The notes beneath the pieces were generated by a model. That model saw only the letters and a list, made by a program, of their open reading frames with translations, did no database searches and was not told the origin of the DNA. This document shows positions 43,839 through 53,396 of a stretch of 64,000 nucleotides of DNA, piece after piece. The stretch spans positions 148,456-212,455 of the forward strand of contig NZ_KN882175.1 in the NCBI RefSeq assembly GCF_000934755.1, given 5' to 3'. Source of the DNA: Desulfonatronovibrio magnus (GTDB taxonomy: Bacteria > Desulfobacterota > Desulfovibrionia > Desulfovibrionales > Desulfonatronovibrionaceae). Each line of letters starts with the position of its first letter. Position 1 is the stretch's first letter. Both the position numbers and the translations under genes were made by a program.

Positions 43839-44885
43839 ATGTCACGCTGGGGGTTTGCGCCTTATGTGCCGGTGGCCCAAAGAAAGGCCAAGGCCAAAAA
43901 GGAAATGGAAAAATTGCGCAAGAAAGGAATGGATATCTGCCCTGTGGACATTGAAGGCAGAACAATAGCCAAAAGCTTTTGGGGAAAAGGGTGGTGTGAA
44001 CACCTTGAATCCTTTTCTGACTATTCCAACCGCCTGCCCCGAGGCAGAACTTACGCCCGAAATGGTTCAGTATGTCATCTTGGCATAGAACCTGGAACCA
44101 TAGAAGCCATGGTCAGTGGAACAAAAATTTATAAAGTCAGAATTTCCATCAAAAAACTCAATGTCAAAAAATGGAAGCTCATTAAAAGCAAATGCTTCGG
44201 TCAAGTCGGATCCATGCTTGAACTGCTTCAGGGCAAATTCTCAAAAGAGGTCATGATCATAGTCTCTCATCAGCAAAATGGCCTTTTTCCCCTGCCTGAT
44301 GAAATATCGTTGTCGTGCAGCTGTCCTGACTGGGCAGTAATGTGCAAACATGTGGCAGCAACACTTTACGGCGTGGGCAACCGTCTGGATAATGAACCTG
44401 AGCTTTTATTCAACCTGCGTGGAGTCGATGCTTCAGAGCTCATTAATGACAATCTGACCATACCTGATCCTGCCTCCCAGGCTGCGCAGAACACCCTGCA
44501 CGAAGACAGCCTGGGCGATATATTTGGCATTGATCTTGATGATGCACCATTACCCTCTGATACTGGAAAAAAGCAAAATAAAAACACAAAGAAAAAAACC
44601 AGCCAACCAGCCAGCACAGGTAAAAAACAGGCTGCTGAAAAAAGTATTATGCAGTCTAAACCCCAAAAACCATCTGCCGGCAAAAAGGTTTCCAAAAAGT
44701 TCAAGCCAACAGGACCTAATATCAAAAAACTGCGCCTTGCATGTGAATTGTCCGTACCCAAATTTGCCGCCCAGGTTGGAGTGTCTCCTGCAAGCATTTA
44801 CCGATGGGAAAAAACCAGTGGTGAGTGCTCTATTCTAGACAGCTCTCTCAAACAACTGGAAAAAATGCATGCTACGGTTATTTAA
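43839..44885 (+). CDS. SWIM zinc-finger protein with C-terminal XRE-like helix-turn-helix
   Basis: 348 aa. N-terminal 130 residues are the usual SWIM-associated part (RTIAKSFWGKGWCEHLESFSDYSNRLPRGRTYARNGSV). The SWIM motif is LSCSCPDWAVMCKHVAATLY at about 155-172 (CxC...CxH, Zn binding). A Lys-rich linker (about 240-290) leads to an HTH, IKKLRLACELSVPKFAAQVGVSPASIYRWEK. The HTH tail is unusual; most partners of SNF2 genes lack it. Probably a DNA-binding partner of the helicase; 192 bp separate the genes. Confidence 0.85.
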   Translation: MSRWGFAPYVPVAQRKAKAKKEMEKLRKKGMDICPVDIEGRTIAKSFWGKGWCEHLESFSDYSNRLPRGRTYARNGSVCHLGIEPGTIEAMVSGTKIYKVRISIKKLNVKKWKLIKSKCFGQVGSMLELLQGKFSKEVMIIVSHQQNGLFPLPDEISLSCSCPDWAVMCKHVAATLYGVGNRLDNEPELLFNLRGVDASELINDNLTIPDPASQAAQNTLHEDSLGDIFGIDLDDAPLPSDTGKKQNKNTKKKTSQPASTGKKQAAEKSIMQSKPQKPSAGKKVSKKFKPTGPNIKKLRLACELSVPKFAAQVGVSPASIYRWEKTSGECSILDSSLKQLEKMHATVI

Positions 44886-44940
44886 AGGCTGAAGGCTGAA
44901 GGAAGAAGGCGGAAGGCGGAAGGAAGAGGGCGGAAGGGTA
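44886..44940 (+). repeat. Short purine-rich direct repeats
   Basis: A run of GGCTGAAGG, GAAGGCGGAAGG and GGAAGAGGGCGGAAGG units between the SWIM gene and the YkgJ gene, nearly all purine on the plus strand. It is related to scattered CTTCAGCCTTCAGCC words (for example near 59020 and 29580). Confidence 0.6.
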
Positions 44941-44992
44941 AACTATTTAAGGCTTTCAGCTGTGATTCACCAACTCAAAACCCAGCAGTTTA

Positions 44993-45628
44993 ATGTCTAC
45001 ACTTAATCATACCAGATGCCGCAAATGCGGAACATGCTGCCGCAGCAACAGTCCAGTGCTGCATATTCAGGATCTGCAACTCATCAAAAAAGGTATTCTT
45101 TCAGGAAAGCAGCTCATGGTGCTGCGCAAAGGTGAGCCTGCCATGGACAACATCCAGGGGCGTCTGGTTTTATTAAAGTGCGAGCTTATCAAAATCAGGG
45201 GCAAAAACCCAAACTTATGGCACTGTCTGCTTCATGATCAGTCCACTAATTTGTGCACCATTCATGAGTCCCGCCCTGCACAATGCCAGGCGCTCAAGTG
45301 CTGGGACTCAGAGCAAATTAGAACAACATACCAGGACCAAACCATGAGCCGCAGCCATCTCTTCTCTTCTGGATCAGCCATGGAAGACATTATTCGAATG
45401 CATGAAGAAACCTGTCCGGTAGATACGTTTGTAAAGTTTACACAACAGGCATTAAAGGATGATTCTCATGCCATTGGTGAATTAGACACGATGATACAAA
45501 GAGATGAAAATATCAGAAAAGCATTCCAGGAAAAAACAGGAGCCAGCCAGGAACTTACCGAATACTATCTTGGCCGGTCATTTCTAAGCCTTAAGGATTG
45601 GGTTATTAAATTTATCAGATCATCTTGA
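44993..45628 (+). CDS. YkgJ-family cysteine-cluster protein
   Basis: 211 aa. CRKCGTCCRSNSP at the start (CxxCxxCC) and later LWHCLLHDQSTNLCTIHESRPAQCQALKC complete the zinc or iron-binding Cys cluster of the YkgJ (CxxCxxCC) family. Also EETCPVDTF. Function unknown. It lies downstream of the SWIM gene on the same strand and converges on the next gene. Confidence 0.8.
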   Translation: MSTLNHTRCRKCGTCCRSNSPVLHIQDLQLIKKGILSGKQLMVLRKGEPAMDNIQGRLVLLKCELIKIRGKNPNLWHCLLHDQSTNLCTIHESRPAQCQALKCWDSEQIRTTYQDQTMSRSHLFSSGSAMEDIIRMHEETCPVDTFVKFTQQALKDDSHAIGELDTMIQRDENIRKAFQEKTGASQELTEYYLGRSFLSLKDWVIKFIRSS

Positions 45629-45629
45629 T

Positions 45630-46655
45630 TCAGTTGCCGGCCAGCACCTCTTCAGCCCGGTCCAGTGACATTGCAGACAGCATACGTCCGGCCTCAGCCA
45701 GGGCCAGCATCGATTCTCTTGAGTAGCCGTCAACCTCTATTCTTCTATAAACCCATTGAACTTCATAAACATAGTCATAACCTGCCTCACGCATATCTGT
45801 AGAGGCTACAGCTGATACAATATTTTCCCTGATCTCTTCTCTTTCCGCAATCAGTGAATTAATTTTCCGCCCCAGTCTGTCTCTTTCTTCATTGCCTGCG
45901 TCATCTTCCATTTGCCAGTATTCAAAATAGGCTTGTTGCAGTTCATTGACTTTACGTAAATAATCCCGAGTATAAATGATAGTAGGATCATGAACAGAAT
46001 TTTCAAATACCCGGGAAAGGTATGAAAGACGTTGAGCCAAAAGCCTGAAAAGATCGGCAGACTCTGTTCTGCGCAGCTTTCTCTCTTCAACATCCTGCTC
46101 AACAGTTATGATCTTAGTTTTGTTCTTTGTCAGCTCCTCGACCCTGTCCAAAAGCCTTGGACCAAAATAAGCACTCAGAGCACTGATCACACCAGGCTGC
46201 AAAAGCTTGGCAAAAACCTGCTGCCTTGCTACAGGAAGGTCTTCTTCAGTTACCTCAAAATCTGACAGATCTGTGGCAAAGTGCATATTGACCTGATTAA
46301 GGGAAAGCAGGAGCTGCGACTGTCCGCCTGCACCAGGCAAGTAACTGGCAAAAATAATTTCAGCAAGGGAATTGACCGCCTGCTGGCCGATGAATTCTTC
46401 TAATGGTGTTTCTTCCTGATCTTGATGATCTTCTATCAAATCCTCGAGAACAACATCAATGACCTCAGGCTGTTGCTGCTCTTCTTCAGCCTGTCTGGCT
46501 TCCATACGGGCTGCAAAATCAATACGTCTGGTTTCTTCAACCCTGTCTGAGTCTTCATGCTGTTTCTGACTGCCGGACTGATAAACAAACCAGCCGGCAG
46601 CCCCGGCCAGACCAAGAACTCCGACAACAATCAAAATAATGGTTATTTTTGGCAT
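45630..46655 (-). CDS. Membrane-anchored protein of unknown function
   Basis: 341 aa. One N-terminal membrane span (IILIVVGVLGLAGAAGWFVYQ, residues of about 5-25), then an acidic, Glu/Gln-rich linker (EEEQQQPEVIDVVLEDLIED) and a long helical, likely coiled-coil extracytoplasmic part with an INSLIAEREEIRENIV stretch. No family recognised. It ends 2 bp from the converging YkgJ gene and starts 55 bp past the helicase gene's end, so it may be cotranscribed with that helicase. Confidence 0.7.
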   Translation of the reverse strand: MPKITIILIVVGVLGLAGAAGWFVYQSGSQKQHEDSDRVEETRRIDFAARMEARQAEEEQQQPEVIDVVLEDLIEDHQDQEETPLEEFIGQQAVNSLAEIIFASYLPGAGGQSQLLLSLNQVNMHFATDLSDFEVTEEDLPVARQQVFAKLLQPGVISALSAYFGPRLLDRVEELTKNKTKIITVEQDVEERKLRRTESADLFRLLAQRLSYLSRVFENSVHDPTIIYTRDYLRKVNELQQAYFEYWQMEDDAGNEERDRLGRKINSLIAEREEIRENIVSAVASTDMREAGYDYVYEVQWVYRRIEVDGYSRESMLALAEAGRMLSAMSLDRAEEVLAGN

Positions 46656-46710
46656 TCTTCAGCCCTCAATAGTCTATCTTTAGGGTTAAATTTTGTAATT
46701 CTGCATCTGT

Positions 46711-49581
46711 TTACTTCTGCCAGTTTACAGGCAGCCGCACCTTGCTGCCGGCTTTATTCTGATAGATCAGATGCCCATGTTCCAGTCCATACAAATACAA
46801 ATCCCTGGTTACTGCAACATCCTGAATACAATACTCAATGATTTTGTCCATCTTGCCCTCTTTCCACCATTTAAGAGCCATCAGCCCGTCAGCACTTTTG
46901 CCGGCCTTGAGAGTGTGCATTGCCAGATGGTTCAGAGATAAACGGTGCCCCAGTCTTTTTTCGATATGAATCAGGATATCCAGGGTAGGCAAAGAAAAAA
47001 AATCGAATTTGGACTGGCCTCTGAGAACTCTGTAATCAAATCGAATCAGGTTGAATCCCACCACACAGTCAAAAGTGCTTAAATATTCACCCAGTTCGTT
47101 ACTTTGATCCTGCAAAAAGGTTCGAAACTCTCTGGAAATGGAATCATAAACTACAGCACAACTGACACCCATGAGATGAGTGTTGCCCCACCCTCCAACC
47201 TCCTGGGCAGATAGCCTTGTTTCAATATCCAGGACCGCAAAAGATGTTTGTGCATCTGTATTGTGCAGAGTTTTGGACTGAGTCTTTTCTTGAGGTGCAC
47301 AGGCTTCAATTCTTGTAAGAGCACCTGTCCTGGAGCCAGCAATCTTTGCCAGCATGGTCATGGCCGCTGTCTTGTCGAGAGGTCTGTTGCCGGAACCGCA
47401 TTTGGGAGAATGAACACAGGCGGGACAGCCGTTTTCACAGGAACATAACGACATAATGGACATGGCTTTGTCAAGCAGCTTGTCAATGAGTACAAAGGCC
47501 TGGGAACTAAGGCCTATCCCCCCGGGTATTCCATCATAAACAAATACAGCACCCTGCCCAAGCTGTTCATGTGCCGGTGTTGAAATACCTCCAAGATCAT
47601 TGCGGTCTGTGAGAATAATCATGGGCATGGTACCGATTATACAATGCTCTAAAGCATGAATCCCACCCATGAAATGCATCATCTGGGACTCAATTGTCTG
47701 CTTAAGCTGTTTGTCAATGGTCAGCCAGAACCCCTGTGTTTCAAAGATTATGGGTGGCAAGTCCAAAGGTACAGTACTTAGCCTGGTCTGGCCGCGGACC
47801 AGCCTTTTTTCATAGGCCACTACTTCTTCTGTTACCTTAAGTCTCCCCCAGCTTACATATCCTGCACTGGTGGTTTTGGTTTCATAAGTTTCGATAATTT
47901 CTGTGACCTTTCTCGTGAGTGACTTGGTGTAGTATTTTAGGTTTACTTCTGACACAAAAACTGAAAATGTCTCAATGCTCAGCTCCTGAACCTGAAAAGT
48001 TTTGCCCATATGCAGATAAACTGCCCCGGGATGGGTGTCGTGAAACACTCTTGACTGATCTATATCTCCCAGGTGCTCGCCTGTCAGTTTGTCAAATATA
48101 CCATACTTTTGTCCGGAACCTCTCAGGTCAACATCCTTATGAGGATATTGTTCTTTAGTGTAGTAATAATCCATACTGTTTGCCTGAATAAGCACCCCAC
48201 TTTCTTGCAGCTTTTCCACACATGATTTCACCTTTTCATTCAAAAAATCTTCATTGCCTCGCAAAGGCAGTTCAGAAGCTGCACAAACAATATGCCTGGC
48301 CATAATATTACTATTGTAAGGATTGATGACCGCGCTCTCCGGCTCCATAGCAAAAAATTCCTCAGGATGGCGCAAGAAATACTGATCCAGAGCATCTTCA
48401 TGGCCAATGAGCACAACCGCGCTGTCTTTGCCGCTGCGGCCAACCCGGCCTGCTCTCTGCCATGAAGCCATGATGGAACCAGGATAACCAACGAGCAGAC
48501 AGACATCGAGATGTCCTATGTCTATGCCCAGCTCTAAAGCGCTGGTGGAGACCACAGCAAGCAGATCGCCGGAAGCAAGCCTGGCCTCTATATCTCTTCT
48601 TTGTTCAGGTAAAAAGCCTGCACGATAAGCACTGATTTTATCTTTATACTCTCCTGCTTTCTCAGCGCTCCATAGTGCAATAAGCTCGGTCATCTTCCTG
48701 GACTGGGTATAAACTATGGTTCTCAGTCCCTTCTGCAAGGCCTGATGCAAAAGCTTGATGGTGGCGGCAGCAGCTCCCTGAGTCAAAGGGTCAACCATCA
48801 TAAAGTGTTTTTTGCCATGGGGGGCACTGCTGCGTCTGATACTTCGGGATTTAATCCCGGTCAGGGCGGCAGCCAGTTCATCCGGGTTTCGGATGGTAGC
48901 GGAACTGAAAATAAAAATGGGCGATTGTCCGTAATGAGAGCAAATACGTCTTAAACGCCTGAACACCCAGGCCATGTTGGAGCCCATTACTCCTCTGTAA
49001 GTATGTACTTCATCGACTATAATATACTTAAGGCATGATAAAAAGTGGCTCCAGCCGCGGTGATAGGGCAAAAAGGAGCGGTGCAGCATATCAGGATTGG
49101 TCAGAATGATATTGGGCGGATCCTGTCTGATAACTCTGCGTAGATTATGGTCAGTATCTCCATCATATATTGCGCTTGAAAACTTGAGTTGGCCGTCTGC
49201 AATCCCGGCCATATTGTTCAGGGTCAGATGCTGATCCTGAGTCAAAGCCTTGAGAGGGAAAAGATACATTGCCCGGGTATCAGGGTCGCTTATAATAGAT
49301 TCCAGAACAGGAAGATTGTAAATCAGAGACTTACCACTGGCAGTGGGAGTGGATACTACAACACTCCTGCCGGACTTGACAGTTTCCACAGCTTTTGACT
49401 GATGAGCATAAAGCCTGTCTATTCCGGCCTTGTAAAGAGTGTCCTGCAATACTGGTGATATATGGGATGCTTGATGAAATTCACCTGCTTTTGGAGGCAC
49501 TGTCCTGTGACAGACAACATTCATACCAAGTTCCTCCTTAGATGAGACCTCCCTGATAAACTCTTCAACCGGTGCTTTCAA
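46711..49581 (-). CDS. MrfA-like helicase fused to an MrfB-like DEDD exonuclease
   Basis: 956 aa. Residues of about 40-420 are a superfamily 2 helicase: VVSTPTASGKSLIYNLP (Walker A), IIVDEVHTYRGVMGSNM (DEVH), FSSATIRNP, and ALELGIDIGHLDVCLLVGYPGS with QRAGRVGRSGKDS. Then DUF1998-type sequence with a CSCENGCPACVHSPKCG four-cysteine site near 710. Residues of about 760-940 are a DEDDy-type exonuclease: FAVLDIETR (Exo I), VVGFNLIRFDYRVL (Exo II) and YCIQDVAVTRDLY (Exo III). In Bacillus these are two proteins, MrfA and MrfB, for mitomycin repair. The start is TTG, as no in-frame ATG precedes the conserved part. Confidence 0.85.
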   Translation of the reverse strand: MKAPVEEFIREVSSKEELGMNVVCHRTVPPKAGEFHQASHISPVLQDTLYKAGIDRLYAHQSKAVETVKSGRSVVVSTPTASGKSLIYNLPVLESIISDPDTRAMYLFPLKALTQDQHLTLNNMAGIADGQLKFSSAIYDGDTDHNLRRVIRQDPPNIILTNPDMLHRSFLPYHRGWSHFLSCLKYIIVDEVHTYRGVMGSNMAWVFRRLRRICSHYGQSPIFIFSSATIRNPDELAAALTGIKSRSIRRSSAPHGKKHFMMVDPLTQGAAAATIKLLHQALQKGLRTIVYTQSRKMTELIALWSAEKAGEYKDKISAYRAGFLPEQRRDIEARLASGDLLAVVSTSALELGIDIGHLDVCLLVGYPGSIMASWQRAGRVGRSGKDSAVVLIGHEDALDQYFLRHPEEFFAMEPESAVINPYNSNIMARHIVCAASELPLRGNEDFLNEKVKSCVEKLQESGVLIQANSMDYYYTKEQYPHKDVDLRGSGQKYGIFDKLTGEHLGDIDQSRVFHDTHPGAVYLHMGKTFQVQELSIETFSVFVSEVNLKYYTKSLTRKVTEIIETYETKTTSAGYVSWGRLKVTEEVVAYEKRLVRGQTRLSTVPLDLPPIIFETQGFWLTIDKQLKQTIESQMMHFMGGIHALEHCIIGTMPMIILTDRNDLGGISTPAHEQLGQGAVFVYDGIPGGIGLSSQAFVLIDKLLDKAMSIMSLCSCENGCPACVHSPKCGSGNRPLDKTAAMTMLAKIAGSRTGALTRIEACAPQEKTQSKTLHNTDAQTSFAVLDIETRLSAQEVGGWGNTHLMGVSCAVVYDSISREFRTFLQDQSNELGEYLSTFDCVVGFNLIRFDYRVLRGQSKFDFFSLPTLDILIHIEKRLGHRLSLNHLAMHTLKAGKSADGLMALKWWKEGKMDKIIEYCIQDVAVTRDLYLYGLEHGHLIYQNKAGSKVRLPVNWQK

Positions 49582-49613
49582 AACTTCATCCCTGATTAAA
49601 ATGTAGAGCTGTC

Positions 49614-49755
49614 AATACAGCGACATTTCGTGTTGATTATTGCCTCGGCCACCGGGGACAGCTACTTTTTCCGGTCTTAAACCGCAAAATAACCGGACTA
49701 TCCGGCGGCAAAAGAGCCAGTCCCCTTCTAACTTTACATGAGATGTCGCTGTATT
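49614..49755 (+). repeat. Repeat F2 (hairpin MITE-like), intact copy
   Basis: 142 bp with perfect 13-bp terminal inverted repeats AATACAGCGACAT and ATGTCGCTGTATT. Inside, CCGGGGACAGCTACTTTTTC is the partner of CGGCAAAAGAGCCAGTCCCC. It fills the gap between the helicase-exonuclease gene and the response regulator gene. Confidence 0.93.
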
Positions 49756-49756
49756 A

Positions 49757-51130
49757 CTATTTACCTTGAATATTATACTTCTTAAGCTTGTACTGAAGTA
49801 GACTTTTAGAAATATTTAACAATTCTGCTGCTTTTACCTGTACAAAATTACTTCTGACAAGAGCCCTTCTGATGAGTGCAGCTTCAATTTTTTCCAGAGT
49901 TGAGGACAGCTCTAGACTGATGGGCAAAAGATCAACCGCGCTTTTGAACTGAGCCTCCTCATCTTTTATTTCACTGGGCAGATCTTCCACTCCAATAAGA
50001 TCTTTGGCTGAAAGAACAACACACCTTTCCACAACATTTTCAAGCTGCCGGACATTGCCAGGCCATTCATAGGCGCTTAGATACTCCAGTGCATCAGGCG
50101 TAAATTTTTTCTGAACTTGCTCTCCTTCTTTTGACAATTTGGCCATAAAATGCGCCACCAGCAGCGGAATATCTTCTCTTCTCTCTCTTAAAGGGGGAAT
50201 GTTGATATTAACCACATTGAGACGGTAGTATAAATCTTCCCTGAAAGTGCCCTTCTCCACAGCCTCCTTCAGGTTTTTATTGGTTGCAGCCACCAGTCGG
50301 ATGTCCACGGAAATATTTTTACTTCCCCCAACACGCTCAAATGACTTTTCCTGCAGCACTCTAAGCAGCTTCACCTGAAGATCTGAAGATAGCTCTCCAA
50401 TTTCATCCAGAAAAAGAGTTCCACCGTGAGCCAGCTCGAAACGACCCTTTTTCATGGCTGTTGCTCCGGTAAATGATCCTTTTTCATGGCCAAAAATCTC
50501 GCTTTCCAGAACACCAGGATTCAAAGACATGCAGTTGACAGAAATAAAGGGGCCGTCCTTGCGCGGAGAGCTGTAATGAATAGCTTTGGCAACAAGCTCC
50601 TTTCCAGTTCCGGATTCGCCTGTAACCAGAACAGTGGCCCTGCTTGGGGAAACCTTGGAAACCATCTGCAGAAGATCACGAACAGGCTTGCTTCTTCCCA
50701 CCAGCTTATGCGGACCGTGCTGTTCAGCAAGGGTCTGACGTAATAGCTTAATTTCCTGTTCTGATTTAGAAAGCATTACCGCTTTTTTTACGGACAACAT
50801 CAACTCATCATTGGAAAAAGGCTTGGATATATAATCAAACGCTCCGCATTTCATGGCTTCAACTGCCGCGTCAATGCTGCCGTAAGCAGTCATGATAAGT
50901 ACAGGAATATGGGGATAGTTTTTTTGAATATGTTCCAGTATGTCCTGACCGGTAAGACCGGGCATCTTCATATCTGTAATGACAACATCTACTTCGGACT
51001 CATCCAGATATCCCAGGGCCATTTCCGGATCATTCAAAGCTGTAACGCTGTAACCCTCTTCTTCAAGAATAGTCTCAAGAATCAGGAGGTAGTTTTTTTC
51101 GTCATCAACAACTAAAATCTGACTGCTCAT
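49757..51130 (-). CDS. Sigma-54-dependent NtrC-type response regulator
   Basis: 457 aa. Receiver (1-120) with phospho-acceptor in VDVVITDMKMPG and KPFSNDEL; AAA+ domain (about 140-375) with VTGESGTGKELVAKAIH (Walker A), EIFGHEKGSFTGA (L1 loop, GSFTGA instead of GAFTGA), GGTLFLDEIGEL (Walker B) and the R-finger region RLNVVNINIPPLRER; C-terminal Fis-type HTH with VKAAELLNISKSLLQYKLKKY. It activates sigma-54 promoters when phosphorylated, presumably by the kinase encoded 165 bp upstream. Target genes are unknown; the flagellar promoter near 26 kb is one candidate. Confidence 0.95.
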   Translation of the reverse strand: MSSQILVVDDEKNYLLILETILEEEGYSVTALNDPEMALGYLDESEVDVVITDMKMPGLTGQDILEHIQKNYPHIPVLIMTAYGSIDAAVEAMKCGAFDYISKPFSNDELMLSVKKAVMLSKSEQEIKLLRQTLAEQHGPHKLVGRSKPVRDLLQMVSKVSPSRATVLVTGESGTGKELVAKAIHYSSPRKDGPFISVNCMSLNPGVLESEIFGHEKGSFTGATAMKKGRFELAHGGTLFLDEIGELSSDLQVKLLRVLQEKSFERVGGSKNISVDIRLVAATNKNLKEAVEKGTFREDLYYRLNVVNINIPPLRERREDIPLLVAHFMAKLSKEGEQVQKKFTPDALEYLSAYEWPGNVRQLENVVERCVVLSAKDLIGVEDLPSEIKDEEAQFKSAVDLLPISLELSSTLEKIEAALIRRALVRSNFVQVKAAELLNISKSLLQYKLKKYNIQGK

Positions 51131-51295
51131 ATAATTTTCATTCCTGGTCTCATGCAGGCTGTGCCCACAACCAAGTTATCTGTTATCTGTTATTTGTTAT
51201 TTGTTATTAGTTGCAGACTTTCAGCAGTAAGTTACCAAGGTGCATGTTCGCCCCGTATGAAGGTCAATGTTCAGCGTCCCAAAAAAGGTTATTTT

Positions 51296-52732
51296 TTAAG
51301 TCTCAATGCCTTTTGCTGGGAAATAAACTCTGACCTCTGCTCCGCCCTGCTTTTGATTGCCTAAGACCAGCTCTGCTCCATGGTTTTTCAGTACATTTCC
51401 GGCAATGGCCAACCCCAGACCGGTCCCTGTATCCTTGGTAGTATAAAATGGTTCAAGATACTTGTCCATCATGGACAGCTCAAAGCCCGGACCAGTATCT
51501 GCTACAGTAACTACAGGCCTGTCCGTCCCGGTTATGGTCACATGAATACTTCCTCCTTCAGGCACTGCCTGAATGGAATTGATCAAAATATTGTAAAAAG
51601 CCCTGTAAATCAGGTCTTTATCTCCTGCAATAAATACGTGCTCAGGAAGTTCGTACTTGAGCTCAATATTATGTTTCTCCGCCTCAGTCTCAAGAAATGA
51701 GAAAACCTCTTGCCAGACCTTGACCAGATCAACTTGAAACATCTTAGGTTGTTTGGGCCTGGCATAATCCAGAAAATCATTGACTATTTGACTGAGCCTT
51801 TTGGTCTCATCAAAAATTGCAGCAAGAAGTCTGGTATTGGGCGAACCTTCTTTCTTGGCCCTGCGGTAAAGAATTTCACTGCTGCTTCTGATAATTCCAA
51901 GGGGATTCCTGATTTCATGAGCAATACTGGCCACCATCCTGCCCATGCTCGCCAATTTTTCATTCTGGTTCAACTCTTTTTCCAATCTTTGTTTTTCTGT
52001 AATGCGCCGGGCCAGAACTTTGTCCGTACGCAATATGATCATGTAAAGCAGGAAAAAAAGTATCAGTGAACTGGTAATGGAGCTGATAATGGTCAACCAT
52101 TGAAATCGAATAACTTTCTGATAATCAACGGTAATATCCTGAGTGAACTCTAAAATACCCATAATAGTTTCCTCCCGGATGCCCAGAGTTCTTTCAGCCC
52201 TTAAAGGATATACAGTCTTCAGAATAATTGATTGAGGCTCCATAGTTATCTGAAACATGGCCTTCCAATTGGAAATATTTCTTTTAAGTTTGAAGTTGTA
52301 ACTGCCCTTTTCAAGAGCAGCCATTATTTCTGATCCCGCAATTTCCGTTTCACCCACCAGTTCTTTATCAGTAGAGTATGACACACTACCCTCGTTATCA
52401 TAAATATTAACTTCCATAACATGAAAACTATGGGTAGTGGAGGCAATAACCTGTTCAAGACGCTCATACTGAACTGGCTGGCGCAATTCTATTCTGCCGA
52501 AACCCAGCACAGTCGGCAGAGTAAACCTCTGATATATCTGATGGTTTAGATTTTCTGCCAGCAAAAGCGCAAACTCGTGATTTTTCCCGATCATGGTTTC
52601 CCTGGCATAATTGGCTATAAATGCCGACAAAGCCAGACTCGAAGCCAGAATAAGAACCAGAGAACTCCAGGAGAGAAACTTTACAAGCTGAAATGGACGG
52701 GCCGGATCAGGCCGAAAAAGATGCTTGAGCAA
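51296..52732 (-). CDS. Membrane sensor histidine kinase
   Basis: 478 aa. TM1 about residues 18-40, a periplasmic sensor region of about 160 residues with no recognised fold, TM2 about 215-240, then HisKA with phospho-His in MVASIAHEIRNPLGIIRSSSEIL and an HATPase with NILINSIQAVPEGG (N box), VADTGPGF (G1) and GTGLGLAIAGNVLKNHG (G2). The start is TTG with AGGAGG ten bases upstream; no in-frame ATG precedes TM1. It partners the NtrC-type regulator that follows. The signal is unknown. Confidence 0.92.
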   Translation of the reverse strand: MLKHLFRPDPARPFQLVKFLSWSSLVLILASSLALSAFIANYARETMIGKNHEFALLLAENLNHQIYQRFTLPTVLGFGRIELRQPVQYERLEQVIASTTHSFHVMEVNIYDNEGSVSYSTDKELVGETEIAGSEIMAALEKGSYNFKLKRNISNWKAMFQITMEPQSIILKTVYPLRAERTLGIREETIMGILEFTQDITVDYQKVIRFQWLTIISSITSSLILFFLLYMIILRTDKVLARRITEKQRLEKELNQNEKLASMGRMVASIAHEIRNPLGIIRSSSEILYRRAKKEGSPNTRLLAAIFDETKRLSQIVNDFLDYARPKQPKMFQVDLVKVWQEVFSFLETEAEKHNIELKYELPEHVFIAGDKDLIYRAFYNILINSIQAVPEGGSIHVTITGTDRPVVTVADTGPGFELSMMDKYLEPFYTTKDTGTGLGLAIAGNVLKNHGAELVLGNQKQGGAEVRVYFPAKGIET

Positions 52733-52799
52733 ATTCGGTTTTCCTCCTGGATTAATTGAGAGTTCAAGATTCCTGGTTCATTGGGGTTCATTTTTATTG

Positions 52800-53396
52800 C
52801 TTTTTACCCCCCCTCGTTCCCGGGGTGGAGCCTGGGAACGTCTTGTTCTTGCGGCTCCAGCTGCTTCTTTGAAATGTGGCTTAAGCCACAAAAAAAGAGG
52901 TAATAGCCTTAACACGTTAGAGATTGCCGCGCTCGAAGACTCGCTCGCAATGACACCTGAGCTGTCAGGGATGTAGTTGCTGAAAAACTGTTACCCGCGA
53001 GGGAGCCTGAGTGACCGAAGCAATCTGTATGGTAAAAGCATAACGCTTTGATTTTATTGACAAAACGATTGCAGTTACTTGTAAGCTCCTCACCCGGGCG
53101 GACCAGGACCGAACGTGTGAGTAACTTTACGAGTCTGTCACTTTTCTGAAAATTGGGACAGTCCCCGCGAGGTACTATAAAAAAGATTGATACTGCATTG
53201 GTTCCTGGAAAAAATTTGCTTAAATGAAAAAATTTACACAGCGAGGGACAGTCCCTGTGCCAGGCGCAAAGCTCCCATCTTTGACGGAACTTTTCTGGCA
53301 AATGTGCATCAAACATAAGCAAAAATCGTGAAAATGTGAAAAATATAACCGTCTGATTTTATTTGCAAAACGATTATAGTTACTTGTAAGCTACTC
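52800..53396 (-). repeat. Composite repeat F7 + F5 + REP + F1 (inverse orientation)
   Basis: F7 at 52808-52900 (CTCGTTCCCGGGGTGGAGCC and CGGCTCCAGC), F5 at 52905-53045, REP at 53072-53130, F1 core to 53380 with GGGACAGTCCCCGCGAGGTAC and CACAGCGAGGGACAGTCCC, ending in a short REP remnant at 53381-53396 that touches the aminotransferase stop codon. A 137-codon minus-strand frame here is repeat sequence, not a gene. Confidence 0.88.

Noticed and set aside
44886-44940. Possible CRISPR-like or tandem repeat array
   Set aside because: The units are short, purine-rich and irregular, without spacers; only a simple-sequence tract.
52909-53322. 137-codon minus-strand open frame
   Set aside because: It lies wholly in the composite repeat F5/REP/F1; similar frames appear in other copies and carry no protein-like conservation.
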